From Lachnospiraceae bacterium (GTDB lineage: Bacteria > Bacillota > Clostridia > Lachnospirales > Lachnospiraceae): a stretch of DNA of 6,423 nt. Below the pieces are notes generated by a model. That model saw only the letters and a list, made by a program, of their open reading frames with translations. It was not told the DNA's origin and searched no databases. The stretch covers positions 1 to 6,423 of the forward strand of contig JAILOA010000358.1 of NCBI GenBank assembly GCA_024691065.1, read 5' to 3'. The stretch's first letter is position 1. Every line of letters begins with the position of its first letter. The translations under genes were made by a program, and so were the position numbers. Below, piece by piece: positions 1 through 6,010 of the stretch.

Positions 1-568
1 CATTTGGAAGTACCTGATCCTGAAGCTTTTTATCTGCAGTAAATACGGGCATATCCTGAAGGATTATAAGCTTTTTAACTATTCCTACGAGAAGTGCCGA
101 CTCTACCAATGCAGAGTTTCCGCCACCTACCATAACAACCGTTTTATCCTTATAAAAATCGCCATCACAAACCGCACAGAAGCTTATTCCGTTTCCGATG
201 AGTTCTTCCTCGCCCGGAAGTCCAAGTGTTCTATGTGTTGTTCCTGTAGCCAGGATAACGGTTTTACCCTTGTATATTGAGCCTTCTTCCGTAATAACGC
301 TGAAGCTCGATTCAGTTTTCTGGACCTCGGTTACATTTTCTATAACTGCTTCTGCGCCCTGCTCCATAGCCTGATCCAAGAGTTTATCTCCGAATTCATC
401 TCCGCTTATGGAATTAAACCCCGGTATATTTTCAACCTTAGGGGAATTTACTATTTGTCCGCCAAATACGGTCTTCTCGATAACCAGAACCGATTTCGAG
501 TTCCTGCAACCGTAAATAGCGGCGGTGAGCCCCGCCGGTCCACCGCCTACTACTATAATATCGTACAT
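1..568 (-). CDS. trxB: Thioredoxin reductase-like FAD/NAD(P) oxidoreductase, N-terminal part (C-terminus off the left edge)
   Basis: Flavoprotein disulfide reductase of the low-molecular-weight thioredoxin reductase family, cytosolic; 189 residues are visible of a usual ~310. Seen: the FAD-binding Rossmann motif VGGGPAG at residues 7-13, GGQI at 36-39, ATG at 107-109, the redox-active CAVCD at 131-135, and a second nucleotide-fold motif GGGNSA at 148-153. Translation starts at ATG 568, 7 nt after an AGGAG Shine-Dalgarno site (576-580), and the protein opens directly with the expected beta strand. Odd: where family members carry HRRxxxR for the NADPH phosphate, this protein reads QDMPVFT (171-177), so NADPH is unlikely to be the donor. 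NADH, or a ferredoxin-type donor as in clostridial ferredoxin-linked thioredoxin reductases, is possible. The gene lies 173 bp downstream of nrdD, which carries a fused redoxin domain, so that domain is a plausible electron acceptor (inference). The gene symbol is by family; the exact subfamily is uncertain. Confidence 0.88.
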   Translation of the reverse strand, partial: MYDIIVVGGGPAGLTAAIYGCRNSKSVLVIEKTVFGGQIVNSPKVENIPGFNSISGDEFGDKLLDQAMEQGAEAVIENVTEVQKTESSFSVITEEGSIYKGKTVILATGTTHRTLGLPGEEELIGNGISFCAVCDGDFYKDKTVVMVGGGNSALVESALLVGIVKKLIILQDMPVFTADKKLQDQVLPN

Positions 569-741
569 AAACAATCTCCTGTAGATATGTTATATTTAAC
601 CTCAAAATATAATCTAAATGTATAAAGCTGTTTTTGCAATAACTTTATCAACCAAAGCATTTTCGGCTTATCATTGATGTATAATTAAATATCATATGAG
701 GATAATACAAATCCGGCTAAATAATTATACAAACTATTATA

Positions 742-3183
742 TTAATTGGAATGTGCCTTCAACCACTCAGCCGCTGCATTTGCTCCCTCATATCTTGTAC
801 CATCGGTATCGATGATTGTAGGAGTTTGGGATATATTTAATGCGCGCGCAATATCCATATTTTCGGAACAATTCACTGAGTTGAATTGAACTTTTGCAAG
901 TTTGAATTTCTGCTCTGCACCCTTACACTTAGGGCAATGATCTTTTACATACATAACAGGCATATCGGAATATTCTCCGGAAGCTTCCTGTGTGTACGTT
1001 GCATTTTCAACTACATTCTCTGTGTTGTCAGATACATTTTCATTGAGCTTTGATTCATTAATAACTATTGATGAATAATCAATTCTGTCAGCCGGACCTT
1101 CGTGTGAAAGCTTGCTGTGCATAAGATTGTACTCAACACGGTCTTTATATTCCTGAGCCTTACCATCATTCCAGTTCTGGATAGGACGATAATAACCTGT
1201 AATACGGCTGTAAACCTCAGTCTTTTGACCACATTCAGGACAAACATGAACTTCTCCGGTTAAGTATCCGTGATTCTTACATACTGAGTATGTAGGGGAC
1301 ATGGTATAGTATGGAAGTCTGTAATTTTCAGCAATCTTACGAACAAGGTTAGCAGCTGATTTCCAATCAGGAAGCTTCTCGCCAAGGAATGCATGGAATA
1401 CGGTACCTGATGTATAAAGAGTCTGTAAATTATCCTGAACATCAAGAGCCGAGAAAATATCATCCGTATATCCTACAGGAAGGTGTGAAGAGTTTGTATA
1501 ATAAGGCGTTCCATTTTCATTAGCAGTAATAATATCAGGGAAACGCTCCTTATCGTGCTTAGCAAATCTATATGTTGTTGACTCAGCCGGTGTAGCCTCC
1601 AAGTTATAAAGGTCGCCGTACTGCTCCTGGTAATCACTGAGTTTCTCTCTCATATGATTGAGAACCTCTGCAGCGAAATCCTGAGTCTCCTTATGTGTGA
1701 GATCCTTCTGAAGCCATTTAGCATTAAGACCAACCTCATTCATACCGATAAGACCGATAGTTGAGAAATGGTTATTAAATGTACCGAGATATCTCTTTGT
1801 ATATGGATAAAGTCCTGTCTCAAGAAGCTTTGTAATAACTGTTCTCTTTGTCTTAAGAGATCTTGCGGAGATATCCATAAGTCTGTCGAGTTTCTTGTAG
1901 AAATCGGCCTCATCCTTTGCAAGATAAGCGATACGTGGAAGGTTAATGGTAACAACACCAACAGAACCTGTTGACTCACCACTACCGAAATAACCACCGG
2001 ATTTCTTACGAAGTTCACGAAGGTCGAGACGTAAACGACAGCACATACTACGAACATCGCTTGGCTCCATATCCGAATTTATGTAATTTGAAAAATATGG
2101 TGTACCGTATTTTGCAGTCATTTCAAAGAGAAGTTTATTATTCTCTGTTTCATCCCAATTGAAGTTCTTTGTAATTGAATATGTAGGAATTGGATACTGG
2201 AATCCGCGTCCATGTGCATCACCTTCGATCATAATTTCGATGAAGGCCTTGTTTACCATATCCATTTCCTTCTGGCAATCACCATAAGTAAAGTCAATCT
2301 GCTTGCCGCCAACCCAACAAGCCTCATCCTTCATGTCGTTCGGTACATTCCAGTCAAGGGTAATATTGGTAAACGGTGACTGTGTACCCCATCTTGAAGG
2401 TGTATTAACACCGAAGATAAAGGACTGAATACACTGCTTTACTTCTTTTTGTGATAAATTATCTATCTTAACAAACGGAGCAAGATATGTATCAAAAGAT
2501 GAAAATGCCTGAGCACCTGCCCATTCATTCTGCATAATTCCAAGGAAGTTAACCATCTGGTTACAAAGTGTGGATAAATGTGCCGCAGGAGCGGATGTAA
2601 TCTTACCTGTAACACCGCCAAGTCCTTCCTGAATAAGCTGCTTTAATGACCATCCTGCACAATATCCGGTAAGCATACTTAAATCATGAATGTGAATTGA
2701 AGCACTTCTGTGAGCTTCAGCGATTTCCTGATCATAAATCTCGCTTAACCAGTAATTTGCTGTGATTGCACCTGAGTTAGAAAGAATAAGTCCTCCTACA
2801 CTGTATGTAACAGTTGAATTCTCCTTAACTCTCCAGTCATTGATTTGTAAATAATTATTTACGATTTCCTTATAGTTAAGCATCGCATTCTTTACATTAC
2901 GTACCTTTTCACGCTGCTTACGATAAAGAATATAAGCCTTTGCTACATCAGTATATCCTGCTTCCGAAAGAATCTTCTCGGCGCTATCCTGGATATCCTC
3001 CACTGAAATAACATCATCCTTGATCTTATTCTCGAAATCACTGGTAACCCTAAGCGCGAGCATATCAATAACACTTGGATGATACTGTTTCTCACATCCT
3101 ATAAATGATTTCTCGATAGCTGCACTTATCTTTGCAACATCAAAATCTACTACAACCCCGTCTCTCTTTAATACTTGATACAT
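742..3183 (-). CDS. nrdD: Anaerobic (class III) ribonucleoside-triphosphate reductase with C-terminal glutaredoxin-like domain
   Basis: Glycyl-radical enzyme that reduces ribonucleoside triphosphates to dNTPs without oxygen; 813 residues, longer than typical NrdD (about 600-750). Order of parts: an N-terminal ATP-cone, residues ~1-95 (opens MYQVLKRDGVVVDF), for dATP/ATP allostery; the catalytic ten-stranded barrel, ~100-630, with C175 in GYCAGW and the Cys pair C381-C382 in SMCCRLRLD, one of which should form the thiyl radical; a zinc site C635, H638, C648, C651; the glycyl-radical loop RITGYYRP with radical G663; an Asn/Glu-rich linker ~700-740; and a redoxin domain 741-813 with CPKC. The YCAGW, MCCRL and RPIQNWN motifs resemble the thioredoxin-using NrdD type, not the formate-using E. 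coli type. The start is ATG 3183, 6 nt after an AAGGAG site (3190-3195). The gene has its own promoter with NrdR boxes; nrdG is 312 bp upstream and a TrxR-like gene follows. Assignment as NrdD is secure; the reductant type is inferred. Confidence 0.98.
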   Translation of the reverse strand: MYQVLKRDGVVVDFDVAKISAAIEKSFIGCEKQYHPSVIDMLALRVTSDFENKIKDDVISVEDIQDSAEKILSEAGYTDVAKAYILYRKQREKVRNVKNAMLNYKEIVNNYLQINDWRVKENSTVTYSVGGLILSNSGAITANYWLSEIYDQEIAEAHRSASIHIHDLSMLTGYCAGWSLKQLIQEGLGGVTGKITSAPAAHLSTLCNQMVNFLGIMQNEWAGAQAFSSFDTYLAPFVKIDNLSQKEVKQCIQSFIFGVNTPSRWGTQSPFTNITLDWNVPNDMKDEACWVGGKQIDFTYGDCQKEMDMVNKAFIEIMIEGDAHGRGFQYPIPTYSITKNFNWDETENNKLLFEMTAKYGTPYFSNYINSDMEPSDVRSMCCRLRLDLRELRKKSGGYFGSGESTGSVGVVTINLPRIAYLAKDEADFYKKLDRLMDISARSLKTKRTVITKLLETGLYPYTKRYLGTFNNHFSTIGLIGMNEVGLNAKWLQKDLTHKETQDFAAEVLNHMREKLSDYQEQYGDLYNLEATPAESTTYRFAKHDKERFPDIITANENGTPYYTNSSHLPVGYTDDIFSALDVQDNLQTLYTSGTVFHAFLGEKLPDWKSAANLVRKIAENYRLPYYTMSPTYSVCKNHGYLTGEVHVCPECGQKTEVYSRITGYYRPIQNWNDGKAQEYKDRVEYNLMHSKLSHEGPADRIDYSSIVINESKLNENVSDNTENVVENATYTQEASGEYSDMPVMYVKDHCPKCKGAEQKFKLAKVQFNSVNCSENMDIARALNISQTPTIIDTDGTRYEGANAAAEWLKAHSN
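745..963 (-). other. Glutaredoxin/NrdH-like redoxin domain fused to the NrdD C-terminus
   Basis: Residues ~741-813 of NrdD form a compact redoxin module after the glycyl-radical loop. It shows a first beta strand MPVMYVKDH, the redox pair C750-P-K-C753, a second strand VQFNSVNC, and the cis-proline motif T787-P788-T789 that contacts the active-site disulfide in thioredoxin-fold proteins. It ends in a helix (AAAEWLKAH). An acidic, Asn/Glu-rich linker of about 40 residues separates it from the catalytic domain, so it could swing to the active site or dock with a reductase. The likely role is to carry electrons to the active-site cysteines in place of a free NrdH or thioredoxin. This role is inferred; the fold call rests on motif and spacing. 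Confidence 0.85.
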
Positions 3184-3206
3184 AGCCTTCTCCTTCCTAT
3201 TTTTTT

Positions 3207-3228
3207 ATAATGGCTCACGAACCACTAT
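3207..3228 (-). promoter_or_regulatory. Hairpin in the nrdD leader
   Basis: On the minus strand the 22 nt form a stem of nine continuous pairs (two are G-U) closed by a CGUG tetraloop. It lies between the predicted transcription start (about 3251) and the Shine-Dalgarno site at 3190-3195, ending 11 nt before that site. The run that follows on the minus strand is A-rich, not U-rich, so it is not a terminator for nrdD. It may stabilise the mRNA or tune translation; no known riboswitch class is recognised. Confidence 0.4.
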
Positions 3229-3257
3229 TATTTCTTCCAAAATGGCTAGTAATTAAA

Positions 3258-3286
3258 AAGATAACATTAAATTCTATAAATGTCAA
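3258..3286 (-). promoter_or_regulatory. Predicted sigma-70/SigA promoter of nrdD
   Basis: On the minus strand a perfect -35 box TTGACA (3281-3286) is followed by a 17-bp spacer and a weaker -10 box TATCTT (3258-3263, four of six consensus bases). Transcription would start near 3251, leaving a leader of roughly 68 nt before the nrdD ATG. The -35 box lies inside the downstream NrdR-like box, as expected for a repressed promoter. Confidence 0.7.
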
Positions 3287-3296
3287 TATGTTGTTG
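3281..3296. promoter_or_regulatory. NrdR box, promoter-proximal copy
   Basis: The plus-strand sequence TGTCAATATGTTGTTG matches nine of ten bases in the CwATATaTwG core of the NrdR operator consensus (acaCwAtATaTwGtgt, from memory); the outer positions match poorly. It begins exactly 32 bp from the start of the stronger box at 3313, about three helical turns, which is the usual arrangement of paired NrdR boxes. It overlaps the TTGACA -35 element, so binding of the ATP-cone repressor NrdR would block the promoter. Confidence 0.65.
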
Positions 3297-3312
3297 GGGA
3301 TTTTTTTGAAAA

Positions 3313-3328
3313 ATACTATATATAGTGT
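3313..3328. promoter_or_regulatory. NrdR box, promoter-distal copy
   Basis: The plus-strand sequence ATACTATATATAGTGT fits 15 of 16 positions of the NrdR operator consensus acaCwAtATaTwGtgt (from memory) and is a near-perfect palindrome. NrdR is the nucleotide-sensing repressor of bacterial ribonucleotide reductase genes and typically binds two boxes in phase; the partner lies at 3281-3296 with a 16-bp gap. This pair supports direct NrdR control of nrdD. Confidence 0.85.
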
Positions 3329-3495
3329 CTGATATTTGTAAAATTTATTGATTTTTAATTTTTTTTATTGAATTTTAGGATTAAAATGCTTGACTTTTTT
3401 TGGTTTTGTAACCAATCAGATATATTTTTCTAAGTTTAACTTCGTACTGTAAGGAATTAATAACACTTAATCTGTTTTTTTTTGGGGGGTTCAGG

Positions 3496-4185
3496 CTACA
3501 TTCCTCTAAGATCAGCTTCAACAACATAAGGTTTCACTATATTCAAAAATGAATTCATCTCTTCATCAGAACATGGCAGAAGCCCTTTATAATGTACCGT
3601 TTCCCTATCTACAAAACCTTGTAAATAATAACGTTTAGCCCCTTCAATCCATTTAGAAATTTTACTAAAAGACTCTTCGTCATGAAATTGTTTAACTACA
3701 GTCGTCCTGAACTCATAATCAACTTTATTGCTTAAAAGGAATTCAATACTTTCATTTATTTTTTTTGTGTCAAAATTCGGCAAACCTATTGTAATGCCAT
3801 ATTTTTCGGGACTATTCTTAATATCCATTGCAACATAATCAATAAGCCCCGTTTCTATTATTTCCTTAAGCTTATCAGGATGATTCCCGTTTGAATCAAG
3901 CTTTATGGCAAATCCCATATTACGAACCTTTTCAATAACCGGTATAAGATCATTTCTAAGGAGCGGCTCACCACCGGTAAATACAACGCCATCAAGTAAA
4001 CCTTTCCTTTTTTCAAGGAAACTGATAAGCTCAGTATCATCCATAATTGCAGGAGCCGTCATTTCAAGCAGCTCCCAGTTATGGCAAAATGGACATCTCA
4101 TATCGCATCCACCAAGAAACACCGTACAAGCAACCTTCCCCGGAAAATCAAGGAGAGTCATTTTCATTAAACCATGAATATTCAT
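3496..4185 (-). CDS. nrdG: Anaerobic ribonucleoside-triphosphate reductase activating protein (radical SAM)
   Basis: Radical SAM activase that cleaves S-adenosylmethionine with a [4Fe-4S] cluster to create the glycyl radical on NrdD (expected at G663). Its 229 residues match the longer form of this family seen with clostridial NrdD, not the ~155-residue E. coli form. Seen: an N-terminal LLDFPGK strand (11-17), the cluster motif CDMRCPFC with C27, C31 and C34, the SAM-contact motif GGEP at 71-74, and LDSNG (96-100), typical of activase-type radical SAM barrels. The start is ATG 4185, with a GAGGGTG ribosome site about 5 nt upstream; family members also begin with an MNIHG-like sequence. It lies upstream of nrdD, with 312 bp between them holding nrdD's own promoter, so the two are not tightly coupled. 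No NrdR box is visible in the 160-bp AT-rich spacer before it. No truncation is seen; identification is firm. Confidence 0.95.
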   Translation of the reverse strand: MNIHGLMKMTLLDFPGKVACTVFLGGCDMRCPFCHNWELLEMTAPAIMDDTELISFLEKRKGLLDGVVFTGGEPLLRNDLIPVIEKVRNMGFAIKLDSNGNHPDKLKEIIETGLIDYVAMDIKNSPEKYGITIGLPNFDTKKINESIEFLLSNKVDYEFRTTVVKQFHDEESFSKISKWIEGAKRYYLQGFVDRETVHYKGLLPCSDEEMNSFLNIVKPYVVEADLRGM

Positions 4186-4345
4186 ATTACACCCTCTGTT
4201 TTAAATATCAATTTTGATCATTCATATTTTTATTATTTATAATTTCGTTTTTATAGTTTTCTACTTTTATTTCATCTAAGATTTTTTAATATTCAACTTT
4301 ATTTTTATATTATAATTTATGCCTTTTTAATTTGCATCTTCTTAC

Positions 4346-5440
4346 CTATGCTTTATTAAGTAATTTTTCTACCAGGTCTCTTTTTTCGTACAATACACAG
4401 CCGCCTTCATGGTCATCTGTCAATATATTACCATCCTGAAGTGCCATAAACAAAGGAGAATGAATAGCTTCACGAAGCGATACATTTCTGACATTTACAT
4501 CTGAATAAGGAGAAAAGGGACAAGGTTCAGCTCCACCATGTGAATTTATATGGAAAAAGCCTCTACCGGCAGCCACGCATCCACCCGAACTTTTTTCGTC
4601 GCCCGGGAAAGAAATATAGACCATCTCAGGATGCTCTGCTCGAAGACGATTTATTTCCGAAGTAAGATATTCACGCTCTGCATCACCCGGAGCAAGCTCT
4701 GTACTTTCATCCGTGACAGGAACAAATTCAACAAATATAACCGCTTTACAACCTCGATCTGATAACTTTTTTAAAAATGTATCCGTTGTAACTTCTTTAA
4801 CATTTTCTGTTGTAACTGTAATGGAAGCTCCAAAAATAAGCCCATATTCATGTATCATATCCATATTTGAAATGAGCTTATCATAAATTCCTTTTCCGCG
4901 CCTTGCATCTGTAATTTCCTTCTCGCCTTCAATACTGATAATCGGAATAAGGTTACGATTTTTATCAAATAAATCAAGATATCTTTGATTTATATATGTT
5001 CCATTTGTAAATATAGGGAAAAGAATATTTGATTTCTTTGCTGCAGCATCAATTACATCATGTCGAAGCATAGGTTCACCGCCTGCAAGCAATATAAAAC
5101 TGATTCCAAGCTCATCAGCCTGATTAAATATTTCTAACCACTCTTCTCCCGTAAGCTGCATAACCGGTTCGGAATCAACAGTAGCATGATTGCACCTTGA
5201 ATAGCATCCTGCACAATGCAAATTACATTTACTGGTTATACTTGCAATCAAAAAAGGTGGAATATGTTCTCCGTTTTCTTTTGCTTTCTTTCTTTTTTTC
5301 GATGCAGCCCGGCTCGCGGCGGCAAATTTCAACATAAATACACTTTCACGCGGATCCTTCATTGTGGCCTTAATTGCATCGGAAACAACCCTCTCAACAC
5401 CCCGGGTCATATATTCTTGAATATCAAATGTATCATTCAT
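4346..5440 (-). CDS. Radical SAM protein with C-terminal extra cysteines (SPASM/twitch-like), substrate unknown
   Basis: Radical SAM enzyme of 364 residues. Seen: a basic, helical N-terminal segment (about 1-58, ending in a Lys/Arg-rich stretch at 49-54), then the [4Fe-4S] motif CNLHCAGC with C72, C76 and C79 plus a nearby C83, the SAM-contact motif GGEP at 120-123, TNG at 145-147, and ISIEG at 168-172. The C-terminal third has C288 (SGGCVAAGRG), C307 (EPCPFSP) and C348 (GGCVLYE), a spacing that suggests an auxiliary Fe-S cluster of the SPASM or twitch kind. Such enzymes modify peptides, proteins or cofactors; no precursor-peptide gene is visible nearby, so I assign no reaction. The start is ATG 5440, after a GGGGA site. 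It follows the GNAT gene by 58 bp and precedes nrdG by 160 bp on the same strand. It is too long, and its C-terminal cysteines are wrong, for a second NrdG. Radical SAM assignment is firm; function is open. Confidence 0.9.
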   Translation of the reverse strand: MNDTFDIQEYMTRGVERVVSDAIKATMKDPRESVFMLKFAAASRAASKKRKKAKENGEHIPPFLIASITSKCNLHCAGCYSRCNHATVDSEPVMQLTGEEWLEIFNQADELGISFILLAGGEPMLRHDVIDAAAKKSNILFPIFTNGTYINQRYLDLFDKNRNLIPIISIEGEKEITDARRGKGIYDKLISNMDMIHEYGLIFGASITVTTENVKEVTTDTFLKKLSDRGCKAVIFVEFVPVTDESTELAPGDAEREYLTSEINRLRAEHPEMVYISFPGDEKSSGGCVAAGRGFFHINSHGGAEPCPFSPYSDVNVRNVSLREAIHSPLFMALQDGNILTDDHEGGCVLYEKRDLVEKLLNKA

Positions 5441-5464
5441 TTTTAATTCCCCATGTTAATAATT

Positions 5465-5485
5465 AAAAAAATTCACTTAATGAAT
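5465..5485 (-). terminator. Weak terminator-like hairpin after the GNAT gene
   Basis: On the minus strand, 14 nt after the GNAT stop, ATTCA and TGAAT form a five-pair stem with a 5-nt loop, followed at once by a run of seven T. The stem has a single G-C pair, so termination would be partial at best. It could lower readthrough into the radical SAM gene. Confidence 0.35.
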
Positions 5486-5498
5486 AAAGAAAGTATGA

Positions 5499-5969
5499 TT
5501 AAAAGCTATATTTCATATATCTGTATCTTGCTTCTTTCTCTTTAAATCCAATCTTTTCATAAATCGGAAATCCCTCATCGGTTGCCTTTAATTCAATGCT
5601 ACCAAGTCCTTTATTTTTCCCATATTCTACCAGGTTCTTCATAAGCTCGGTACATAAACCTTTATTACGATACTCCGGTTCAGTATAAACACTAAGGACA
5701 TCACCATAAATGCCATTTAATAATATGGAATTTGCCGGCATTTCGATAATATGCAAATATGCAACAGAGACAATTTTTTCTTCATCCCTCGCAACAAAAG
5801 CAATAAGCTCACTACCAAGTTTCCTGGAAAAATAATCAGGAAGCTGTTTCTCCATCCCAATTTTTTCCTCTTCTGAAACACTCCCAAAATCATCTATCAT
5901 ATAAGCGATTCTAAGCCTTATCAACTCATCTATATCATTTTTATCAGCAATATCATATTTAATATTCAA
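5499..5969 (-). CDS. GNAT-family N-acetyltransferase
   Basis: Acetyl-CoA-dependent N-acetyltransferase, cytosolic, substrate unknown. Numbering from the GTG at 5978, the acetyl-CoA site appears at 93-119: strand DVLSVYTEP, then the pyrophosphate loop R104-N-K-G-L-C and helix TELMKNLVEYGKNKG. A final strand and helix follow (IELKATDEGFPIYEKIGF, 128-145), the usual GNAT C-terminal end. The loop fits R/QxxGxG/A except that its last small residue is Cys109. For the start, the GTG at 5978 lies inside the sequence GTGAGGTG, which looks like the Shine-Dalgarno site itself; the TTG at 5969 sits 6 nt after GAGGTG (5976-5981) and is the better start, giving 156 residues. If the GTG is used, the protein is 159 residues. 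A 39-bp tandem repeat array lies just upstream, and a weak hairpin and the radical SAM gene follow. Family is clear; role is not. Confidence 0.88.
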   Translation of the reverse strand: MNIKYDIADKNDIDELIRLRIAYMIDDFGSVSEEEKIGMEKQLPDYFSRKLGSELIAFVARDEEKIVSVAYLHIIEMPANSILLNGIYGDVLSVYTEPEYRNKGLCTELMKNLVEYGKNKGLGSIELKATDEGFPIYEKIGFKEKEARYRYMKYSF

Positions 5970-6010
5970 TTGTTGCACCTCACTTTTTATAATTATATAA
6001 TTAATAAATG

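Noticed and set aside
569..741. A terminator after nrdD or a promoter for the TrxR-like gene.
   Set aside because: Only short four-pair stems without a T run and weak TTGATA/TTGCAA-like hexamers lacking a properly spaced -10 box were found; neither can be supported.
1768..2162. Open frames on the plus strand inside nrdD (1768-1974 and 1971-2162).
   Set aside because: They lie antisense to strongly conserved NrdD coding sequence, have no ribosome site or recognisable motif, and are explained by the codon use of the opposite strand. The same holds for plus-strand frames at 3905-4177, 4550-4762 and 5216-5446 and for other minus-strand frames inside nrdD.
3400..3415. Inverted repeat TTGGTT/AACCAA as a terminator for nrdG.
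   Set aside because: The stem is only six pairs, and on the minus strand it is followed by A, not T; it also lies about 80 bp beyond the stop codon.
4186..4345. Promoter for nrdG, including a TATAAT-like hexamer on the minus strand near 4311-4316.
   Set aside because: The spacer is so AT-rich that several -10-like hexamers occur; none has a convincing -35 partner at 16-18 bp, so no promoter is called.
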